From contig CANHPI010000059.1 in NCBI GenBank assembly GCA_947462425.1, positions 1 to 11,309 of the forward strand: a stretch of 11,309 nucleotides of DNA, read 5' to 3'. How positions within the stretch are numbered: position 1 is the first letter of the stretch; every line of letters starts with the position of its first letter. This document shows positions 5,775 through 11,309 of this stretch, piece after piece. This DNA comes from Bacteroidota bacterium. GTDB taxonomy: Bacteria; Bacteroidota; Bacteroidia; B-17B0; B-17BO. The translations under genes and the position numbers were made by a program. The notes beneath the pieces are model-generated. The model was not told where the DNA came from. It was given only the letters and a program-made list of their open reading frames with translations, and did no database searches.

Positions 5775-8700
5775 TACAAAAAGCTGTTTATTATAAAATT
5801 TCGTGGGTTAATATTGTGCAAATTTAATGTAAATCGAATAGTATCAAAAAAGACTGATTTATTATTTGCTTCTAAAGTAGTTTTAATATCCTTGCTATAT
5901 GCAAATGGAACATATATTTCAAATATATTTTTCCATAAACAAATATCAACCCCAACATTATATAAAAACTTTTCTTTATAAAGGCTTTCATTAAATTCAC
6001 TGGTTCCAATATCAGCATATAATTTTAAAGGAAGTTTACCAACTTTGGGTGATTTCATGTTTAATGCTATCAACCATTTTGATGTTTGCCCTAATGGTGT
6101 CCATATTTTAAAAGCACCATCGTTTTCAACCATTTGCGCCGGACCAATTCCATTAATTTCGTTTCGTCCTACATAATTGTAATTAAATAAATAATCCTGA
6201 GAACCATTAAATCCGCTCATTCTAAATCTATAATCTTCTTTTAAGTTATTCCCTTTAAAAATAAAAGTTCCTGCAAACAATCTCAAATCAAAACTTTTTT
6301 TATCAGTAATTGTAATCGAATAATTTAAAGTCGCACTTGCTTTTCCAAATTGGTCGTTATGCTGAAAATTAAATTCAACATCAAAAGGATTGATAACTCT
6401 AGTATTTTGTAACTTATAATAAAAGTTATTAATAATAGTAGCTTTGTTTTTTATACCCACTTTAGATTGTGATGAATCTTGAAAATTTATAGCATAGGTT
6501 TCGTTATCTACAAATAAGTTGTTGTTTGTATAACCAATGTGTTGCGTTAATTTACTTCTTGGATTTTGTTTTTTTATTTCAAAATCAAGAGTCGCAGATA
6601 ATTTGTAATAATTTAAATTAAATGAATTTATTTGAGTACTGTTTGCTTCGTTAAAAAACTTGGAGTCGAAATAATTATAGGAAAAAGATTTTGCTTTACC
6701 TGTAAATGTTATTTGCTGAAATAGATTGTTATTTAGGGCAAAATATTTTGTAATATCCGCAAATCCCACAGGTGTTTCGCTGCCAAAGGCATACATCGGC
6801 GCAAGCGTAAGTTCTATCTTGCGTTGTAAAAAACTATAATTGTAAAACGCGCAACCAAGCATGAATTTATTATACTGATTGTATCCAAAAATTGGTAAAT
6901 AATTTATTTGAGTATATTTTGGATTATCGATTTTACCTATAAAAGTAAGTTTAATTGGGTCGCTTTTTTTTAATAGTCCGTGTGTTCTAATATTATTGTT
7001 TTTTCTATTTATGTCAGGTATATATTCATTATAATCAATTTTAAACTCATCAATTTCAGAAGGAGGAAATTCGAAAATACGTTTTCCTTTAAATCCATTA
7101 TACCATAATGTACCAACTACTTTTCCATTTTTTATGCCAGAAAGTGATACAGGACTTAACAACGAACTATTATTCTTAACTAAAATGGCATGGCTTTGAT
7201 CTACTAAAGTTTTATGACTTAAAACTTTGTAGTCAATTTTTTTATTGGTCGTCATTAACTCATCTACAAACCACTTTAAATCAGTATTTAAATGATATTG
7301 TAATGTTTTTATTAAATCATTGGGTGTTGGATGTTCAAACTTCCATTCTTCAAAATAAAATTTCATAGCCTCATCAAATTTGTTTTTGCCTAAATAATTC
7401 ATTAAATAATCAAAAGCTAATGCTGATTTGCTATATACAATAGCCCCATAATTATAGCTTGTAAAATCTTTAGAAGCAGTGTAAATTGATTGATCACTAT
7501 TTTTTCGTGCAGCTAATAAATAGGAGAATTCATATTGAGCTTTGTATTTATATTTATTTAAACCAAAAAAATTAAAAGTACTATCTCTTCCAACTAAACT
7601 AGCTAATGTTTTATTTGGATATTTTGTTCTTATGTAACACATTTCATAAAATGAATTCAAGCCTTCATCCATAAAAGGAAAATCTCGTTCATTGCTACCC
7701 AAAATACCATAAAACCAGTTATGTCCAACTTCGTGCATAATCGTTGTTTCTAATGTGAAATCATTTTCGCTTTCGCCAATAATTGTAATGTTTGGATATT
7801 CCATACCACCACCTGCACTAATAGTCCCATCAATAGCGGTTACATGATTATACGGGTAATCGCCAACAGATTTTGAATAAAAAAAAGTGGCATCGTTTAG
7901 ATATTCGATTGATTTAGTCCATAATTTAAATTCATTATTTGTAAAAAATGCCCAAGTATCTACTTTATTGCCAGAATTAGGTAATGTAATATTTCCTTTT
8001 AAAACATGAAATCGTTTATCTGCAAACCATGCAAAATCATGCACTCGATATTGTTTAAACTGAATGGTTTTATATTCATTACTCGATTTTGGAAACTCAT
8101 TAGTTAATACATTTTTGTTATCATCATTAATGAGTTTTTCAGTTTCAACAACTTTTGATAATAACCATTGTTCTTCTTCAGTTTCATCAATTCTATCTCC
8201 AGTTGCCGCTAATACATAATTTTTAGGCAATGTAATTTTAACGTCATACGCTCCAAACTCGCTAAAAAATTCGCCTTGATTTAAATAAGGCATCGGATGC
8301 CATCCGTCCTTGTCAAACACTGCCGGTTTTGGATACCATTGTGTAATAGCGTAAGCCTGTCCAATATGCCCCAATCGGGAAATTTTTGCAGAAGGTAGTT
8401 TTACATGAAAGGGAGTAGTGATAGTTATTGTGTCTCCCGGTTTAATTGGCGAATTTAAAAACAGTTTACATATATCAATATGTTCTTTATCCAATTCCCA
8501 TTTTATGGATTGCTCATTAACCATAAAATTTAAACTGTCAATAAAGCCTAAATCTTCATTTTTAGCAAAATACATTTTGGTGTCACCATCTTCCAACAAT
8601 TGTTTCGCTAAGGCAGTTTCATTGTTTTTATAAGCATTTGCCCATAAATGAAAATAAATAAAGTCTAATGATTTATTAGATTTATTAATGTATTCAATTT

Positions 8701-8842
8701 TTTCAAATGCACTTAATTCATGATTAACATCATTAAGTGTTACATCAATAGTGTAATTAACTTCTTGTTGAAAGTAATTTTGTTGAGCACAAAAAATAGA
8801 GTAGGTGGATAGAAAACTAATAATGAAAAATAATCTCAACAT
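5774..8842 (-). CDS. Secreted M1-family metallopeptidase with a barrel-like C-terminal region
   Basis: A 1022-residue exported zinc peptidase. The signal peptide is MLRLFFIISFLSTYSIFCA, likely cleaved before QQNYF. An N-terminal M1 beta domain spans about residues 25-280. The catalytic domain carries GGGMEYPN (344-351), equivalent to the GAMEN exopeptidase motif, and HEVGHNW (H370, E371, H374). E393 in MDEGLNSFYE lies exactly 18 residues after the second histidine, as in HExxH-x18-E. Y470 (IVYSKSA) is the likely proton donor. Peptidase activity releasing N-terminal residues is expected; specificity is unknown. From about residue 625 the chain changes to alternating aromatic and polar strands (INYLPIFGYNQYNKFMLGCAFYNY onward), resembling an outer-membrane barrel or surface-antigen domain, so the enzyme may be anchored in the outer membrane. 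It lies 64 bp after the thioredoxin lipoprotein gene with no clear promoter between, and overlaps the lpxH-type gene by one base. Confidence 0.9.
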   Translation of the reverse strand: MLRLFFIISFLSTYSIFCAQQNYFQQEVNYTIDVTLNDVNHELSAFEKIEYINKSNKSLDFIYFHLWANAYKNNETALAKQLLEDGDTKMYFAKNEDLGFIDSLNFMVNEQSIKWELDKEHIDICKLFLNSPIKPGDTITITTPFHVKLPSAKISRLGHIGQAYAITQWYPKPAVFDKDGWHPMPYLNQGEFFSEFGAYDVKITLPKNYVLAATGDRIDETEEEQWLLSKVVETEKLINDDNKNVLTNEFPKSSNEYKTIQFKQYRVHDFAWFADKRFHVLKGNITLPNSGNKVDTWAFFTNNEFKLWTKSIEYLNDATFFYSKSVGDYPYNHVTAIDGTISAGGGMEYPNITIIGESENDFTLETTIMHEVGHNWFYGILGSNERDFPFMDEGLNSFYEMCYIRTKYPNKTLASLVGRDSTFNFFGLNKYKYKAQYEFSYLLAARKNSDQSIYTASKDFTSYNYGAIVYSKSALAFDYLMNYLGKNKFDEAMKFYFEEWKFEHPTPNDLIKTLQYHLNTDLKWFVDELMTTNKKIDYKVLSHKTLVDQSHAILVKNNSSLLSPVSLSGIKNGKVVGTLWYNGFKGKRIFEFPPSEIDEFKIDYNEYIPDINRKNNNIRTHGLLKKSDPIKLTFIGKIDNPKYTQINYLPIFGYNQYNKFMLGCAFYNYSFLQRKIELTLAPMYAFGSETPVGFADITKYFALNNNLFQQITFTGKAKSFSYNYFDSKFFNEANSTQINSFNLNYYKLSATLDFEIKKQNPRSKLTQHIGYTNNNLFVDNETYAINFQDSSQSKVGIKNKATIINNFYYKLQNTRVINPFDVEFNFQHNDQFGKASATLNYSITITDKKSFDLRLFAGTFIFKGNNLKEDYRFRMSGFNGSQDYLFNYNYVGRNEINGIGPAQMVENDGAFKIWTPLGQTSKWLIALNMKSPKVGKLPLKLYADIGTSEFNESLYKEKFLYNVGVDICLWKNIFEIYVPFAYSKDIKTTLEANNKSVFFDTIRFTLNLHNINPRNFIINSFL

Positions 8843-8906
8843 TTTTTATAGATAATGTTTTATTAGTCTTTTGAATCCCTTAAGTCTAAAGGTCTTTTCA
8901 GTTTTT

Positions 8907-10058
8907 TTACTTTAAAACTTCAGCTAATTTTTTATCTAAATCAGCACCTCTCAATTCAGTTGCAATAATTTTACCTTCTTTATCAATTAAAACTGTGTAT
9001 GGAATAGATTGAATAGCGTAAATTTGACAAGCTTCGCTTTGCCAATACTTTAAATCACTTACTTGAGGCCATTTTAATCCTTCTGATGATATTGCTTCTA
9101 GCCAAGCGCTTCTGTCTTTATCCAACGATACTCCTAAAATTTCAAATCCTTTGCTTTTATATTTTTCATAGCAACGTTTTACATTTGGTAATTCTTTTCG
9201 ACAAGGCGCACACCAGCTAGCCCAAAAATCAATTAAAACAACTTTTCCTCTTAATGAACTTAATGCTAAATCTTTATCATTTGGCATCGGTAAAATTAAT
9301 TCGGGAGCTTCGTTTCCAACTTTAATAGCCTCCGTTTTTGCCACCATCATTTGTGCTTGCTGCACCATTCCATGAAAAGATTTAATATCCTTGTTATCAG
9401 GATATTTTTCATTTAGTCCTTTATCTAAAGCTATGTATATATCTAAATAATTTTCGGGACGTAATTGTTGTATTGCCATTATAGAAGCGAAGGAACTTGT
9501 GTTTTCTTTTATCTTTTTAGCAACTAAATCGCTGTATTTACCCACCATAACTTCATATGGTTTTTGTAATTCTATTGATAATGAATCTGCACGTATTGAA
9601 TCTAATTTTAAAGTAATCATAGCAGTTCTAAAAATATTCTCTAATGAATCCGTTCTTGCTTTTTGCCCCTGAGCAAGAGCATTATATTCTAAAAATAATT
9701 TTGTATCAGGCGATCCTTCTGCTTTAAATGTATTTCCTAAATCACGGGCATCTGCTGTAATTGTAATTTTTTGTGCAGAATCTAAAACTAGCATTGCAAA
9801 GTTAGAGTTACTGATTCTTAGTCTATAAAAACCTATACTTGGAGAAAAATGATTCATTAAAAATTCTCCTTTGTCATCAATAACAGTACTATCTACTGTT
9901 GTAACTCCTGATTGTGCTAATTTTTCTAAATAAATGGATTCGCCTTTTGAGTTAGATAAACTTCCTTTTATTTCAAATCCAGATGTGTTAACTGAATTAG
10001 AAGTTGAACAAGAATAAAGTGCAATAGCTGCTAAAGCAATAAGTGATATTTTTTTCAT
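8907..10058 (-). CDS. DUF4369-type thioredoxin-fold lipoprotein (TlpA family)
   Basis: 383 residues from the ATG at 10058. I chose this start because MKKISLIALAAIALYSC is a clean lipoprotein signal with the cysteine at residue 17. Upstream in-frame TTG (10082) and ATG (10079) codons would only add a polar MMSYKNYI tail and lie on the candidate promoter. Residues about 27-115 form a DUF4369-like beta domain (EIKGSLSNSKGESIYLEKL). A helical, charged stretch to about 240 follows, then a thioredoxin domain: VGNEAPELILP, LRGKVVLIDFWASWCAPCRKELP (C283/C286), GVSLDKD, and the cis-proline loop QSIPYTVLIDKEG (P353). Members are periplasmic, membrane-anchored reductases; some act in cytochrome c or other disulfide reduction, but the substrate here is unknown. 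The mature N-terminus (CSTSNSVNTSG) has no acidic export signal, so a periplasm-facing position is likely. It is probably the first gene of an operon with the M1 peptidase and LpxH-like genes. Confidence 0.88.
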   Translation of the reverse strand: MKKISLIALAAIALYSCSTSNSVNTSGFEIKGSLSNSKGESIYLEKLAQSGVTTVDSTVIDDKGEFLMNHFSPSIGFYRLRISNSNFAMLVLDSAQKITITADARDLGNTFKAEGSPDTKLFLEYNALAQGQKARTDSLENIFRTAMITLKLDSIRADSLSIELQKPYEVMVGKYSDLVAKKIKENTSSFASIMAIQQLRPENYLDIYIALDKGLNEKYPDNKDIKSFHGMVQQAQMMVAKTEAIKVGNEAPELILPMPNDKDLALSSLRGKVVLIDFWASWCAPCRKELPNVKRCYEKYKSKGFEILGVSLDKDRSAWLEAISSEGLKWPQVSDLKYWQSEACQIYAIQSIPYTVLIDKEGKIIATELRGADLDKKLAEVLK

Positions 10059-10079
10059 TATGTAGTTTTTATAAGACAT

Positions 10080-10109
10080 CAAATATCTTATTTATTTTGG
10101 TATAAGCAA
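10080..10109 (-). promoter_or_regulatory. Candidate promoter of the thioredoxin lipoprotein operon (TTG-N19-GATATTTG)
   Basis: On the minus strand, TTG (10109-10107) is followed after 19 bp by GATATTTG (10087-10080), one base from the Bacteroidota -7 consensus TAnnTTTG and with the preferred spacing. Transcription would begin near 10074, about 15 nt before the ATG at 10058. That excludes the upstream TTG and ATG codons as starts and suggests the operon is not solely read from apaG. Confidence 0.45.
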
Positions 10110-10169
10110 TATGCCTATAAAAGCAGATTTTAAAAATGGATAAAGTTATATGTTCGAGAATACGAAGTT

Positions 10170-10556
10170 TTAATTGAGTTTTGAAGGAAGCACCATAATA
10201 AATTCTGGAATAATAACATCAAATTCAGATTGATCAACTAATTTTTTCATTGTATAAAAACCATTCATTTTGCCTATTTCAGTATTAAAGTCGCAACCAC
10301 TATTGTATGAAAATGATTCTCCTGGTTCAAGTGATGGAGTTTCGCCAACAACACCTTCTCCATTTACTTCTCGTTTTGCTCCAAAAGCATCTGTAATATT
10401 CCAATGACGCTTTAGTAGTTTTACGGTGTATTCACTTTTATTAATAATGGTGATCTCGTATACAAAAAAGTATTGATTGTTTTTTGGATCTGATTGCGGA
10501 GCATAGTAACGAGTTATCACCGAAATCTCTATACCATGTGTTATGATAGAATTCAT
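10170..10556 (-). CDS. apaG: ApaG family protein (historically annotated Co2+/Mg2+ efflux protein)
   Basis: 128 residues, matching the usual 125-130 of ApaG. It is a single cytoplasmic fibronectin-type/immunoglobulin-like beta sandwich. The family signature is clear: YFFVYEITIINKSEYTVKLLKRHWNITDAFG (about 29-60), then REVNGEGVVGETPSLEPGESFSYNSGCDFNTEIGKMNGFYTM (about 62-104). The GxGVVGExPxLxPGExFxYxSGC core is diagnostic. The biochemical role is not settled: the efflux name derives from Salmonella mutant phenotypes (corD), and the same fold occurs in eukaryotic F-box proteins. No signal peptide or membrane segment, so it is not itself a transporter. It is divergent from rpsA and 111 bp upstream of the thioredoxin lipoprotein gene. 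A poor -7 match (AAGCTTTG at 10616-10609, minus strand) could drive it, with TTTACC/GGTAAA arms at 10606-10601 and 10581-10576 in the leader. Confidence 0.93.
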   Translation of the reverse strand: MNSIITHGIEISVITRYYAPQSDPKNNQYFFVYEITIINKSEYTVKLLKRHWNITDAFGAKREVNGEGVVGETPSLEPGESFSYNSGCDFNTEIGKMNGFYTMKKLVDQSEFDVIIPEFIMVLPSKLN

Positions 10557-10625
10557 TTGCTTTTTTTTATCAGAATTTACCGAAATGTAGGACTAAAAAA
10601 GGTAAAATCAAAGCTTTATATTTAA

Positions 10626-10654
10626 TTTAAATAACTGATATACAGTTATTTAAA
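10626..10654. repeat. Perfect 12-bp inverted repeat in the apaG-rpsA divergent spacer
   Basis: TTTAAATAACTG (10626-10637) and its exact reverse complement CAGTTATTTAAA (10643-10654) flank a 5-bp ATATA centre. Both neighbouring genes read away from it, so it cannot be their terminator. It lies about 45 bp upstream of the rpsA -7 element and across the region where an apaG -33 would sit. An operator for a dimeric regulator is the simplest reading. Confidence 0.8.
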
Positions 10655-10676
10655 AATATAATTATTTTCAATTTTA

Positions 10677-10708
10677 CTGTAAAGCAACATTAAATTAATG
10701 TATATTTG
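10677..10708 (+). promoter_or_regulatory. Candidate rpsA promoter
   Basis: TATATTTG at 10701-10708 is a full match to TAnnTTTG. The -33 position, 21 bp upstream, holds CTG (10677-10679) rather than TTG, so only the -7 box is strong. Transcription would start near 10713, exactly where a stem-loop begins, giving a leader of about 90 nt before the rpsA ATG. Confidence 0.5.
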
Positions 10709-10712
10709 TACC

Positions 10713-10771
10713 CCAATTTTTAATCAAGGTATTAATTGGATTTAAAAACTATAAACTAACCTCTTCGGTAG
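10713..10771 (+). promoter_or_regulatory. Structured rpsA leader: two predicted stem-loops
   Basis: Stem 1: CCAAT (10713-10717) pairs with ATTGG (10735-10739) and TAAT (10721-10724) with ATTA (10731-10734). That makes nine pairs with a TTT bulge on the left arm and a CAAGGT loop. Stem 2: CT-ACC (10756-10761, A10758 bulged) pairs with GGTAG (10767-10771) around a TCTTC loop. No Shine-Dalgarno precedes the ATG; the bases before it are A/T only, with A at -3. The E. coli rpsA leader is also folded and autoregulated by S1; whether this one works alike is inference. Confidence 0.4.
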
Positions 10772-10804
10772 CCTTGAAATATCGAATACAATTATTAAAA
10801 TAAA

Positions 10805-11309
10805 ATGGCAGATAAAAATGCAAATGTTGGGAATCCGGATTTTGACTGGAGTTCAATTGGTAGAAAAAATGACAATTACAGTGCTGAACAACGTACTGCT
10901 TTGGATGAAATGTACGGTAAATCATTAAGCACAATTGCTGATGCTCAAACGTTACAAGGAACTGTAGTTTCTAAAAATTCTCGTGAAGTTGTTGTAAACA
11001 TTGGTTACAAATCTGATGGTGTTGTATCATTATCAGAATTTCGTTACAATCCCGATTTAAAAATTGGTGATTCTATCGAAGTTTTTATTGAAAAGGCAGA
11101 AGATACAAATGGTCAATTAATCTTATCTCACAAAAAAGCTCGCGCTGGTAAATCTTGGGATAGAGTTAATGAGGCTCTTAATACTGACGAAATTATTAAA
11201 GGTTTTGTTAAATGCCGTACTAAAGGTGGTTTAATCGTTGATGTATTTGGTATTGAAGCTTTCTTACCAGGTTCTCAAATTGATGTGAAACCTATCCGTG
11301 ATTATGATG
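10805..11309 (+). CDS. rpsA: 30S ribosomal protein S1, N-terminal part (partial, 3' end outside window)
   Basis: The first 168 codons of a gene that runs off the right edge without a stop. S1 binds mRNA on the 30S subunit and helps start translation of leaders lacking Shine-Dalgarno, which fits this phylum. After an N-terminal segment of about 45 residues (MADKNANVGNPDFDWSSIG), the first S1/OB-fold repeat runs about 48-111: LQGTVVSKNSREVVVNIGYKSDGVVSLSEF, then DLKIGDSIEVFIEKAEDTNGQLILSHKKA. The linker SWDRVNEAL leads into the second repeat, which begins near residue 131 (IIKGFVKCRTKGGLIVDVFGIEAFLPGSQID). The SHKKA end of repeat 1 and the FLPGSQ of repeat 2 are characteristic of S1. The start is the only in-frame ATG before the conserved region. 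A short open frame on the opposite strand over the start is a shadow. Confidence 0.95.
   Translation, partial: MADKNANVGNPDFDWSSIGRKNDNYSAEQRTALDEMYGKSLSTIADAQTLQGTVVSKNSREVVVNIGYKSDGVVSLSEFRYNPDLKIGDSIEVFIEKAEDTNGQLILSHKKARAGKSWDRVNEALNTDEIIKGFVKCRTKGGLIVDVFGIEAFLPGSQIDVKPIRDYD

Noticed and set aside
8843..8906. Possible promoter or terminator between the thioredoxin lipoprotein and the M1 peptidase genes
   Set aside because: No TAnnTTTG on the minus strand, and only an imperfect CCTTA/TAAAGG pairing; cotranscription is the simpler reading.
10153..10166. TTCG-N6-CGAA hairpin just after the apaG stop, as a terminator
   Set aside because: Only four base pairs and no T run follows on the minus strand; too weak to call.
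10601..10614. GG-N10-GC spacing that could suggest a second sigma-54 promoter upstream of rpsA
   Set aside because: Only the GG and GC match; the flanking TGGCAC and TTGC bases are absent.
10749..10934. 61-codon open frame on the - strand over the start of rpsA
   Set aside because: It lies opposite the highly conserved S1 N-terminus and the leader; no recognisable family.

Overview
The window looks like an ordinary chromosomal segment of an AT-rich member of the Bacteroidota (G+C visibly low, roughly 30% by eye, not counted). The evidence is threefold. The protein families are typical of the phylum: an Omp28-type lipoprotein, a DUF4369-type thioredoxin lipoprotein, and an M1 peptidase with a long C-terminal extension. 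Gene starts lack Shine-Dalgarno sequences and have A-rich leaders. Several upstream regions carry the Bacteroidota -7 element TAnnTTTG. I cannot resolve the order or genus. I see no tRNA, rRNA, CRISPR array, insertion sequence or phage gene.

Layout. 1-243 (+) is the C-terminal end of imidazolonepropionase (hutI), convergent with gapA at 285-1283 (-). A 505-bp, extremely AT-rich spacer follows; it separates gapA from a divergent + strand operon. That operon (1789-4958) encodes a secreted TlpA-like thioredoxin, an outer-membrane barrel-like protein whose only two cysteines lie close to the C-terminus, and an Omp28-type lipoprotein with a CGNC motif. Upstream of it, a strong sigma-54 promoter match (TGGCAC-N5-TTGC) overlaps a housekeeping-type promoter.

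The next block runs on the - strand, in transcription order: apaG (10556-10170), a DUF4369/TlpA thioredoxin lipoprotein (10058-8907), a 1022-residue secreted M1 metallopeptidase with a barrel-like C-terminal region (8842-5774), and an LpxH-type UDP-2,3-diacylglucosamine hydrolase (5774-5022). The peptidase stop and the LpxH start share one base. rpsA (ribosomal protein S1) starts at 10805 (+), divergent from apaG, and runs off the right edge. The apaG-rpsA spacer holds a perfect 12-bp inverted repeat and a probable structured rpsA leader.

How the genes work together. Most of the window concerns the cell envelope: thiol-disulfide chemistry outside the cytoplasm, an exported peptidase, and a lipid A step. 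The best candidate for something under-described is the thioredoxin / two-cysteine barrel / Omp28 operon with its possible sigma-54 control. The link between its products is an inference from gene order and cysteine placement, not something the sequence proves. The remaining genes are housekeeping genes: glycolysis, histidine degradation, translation and ApaG.
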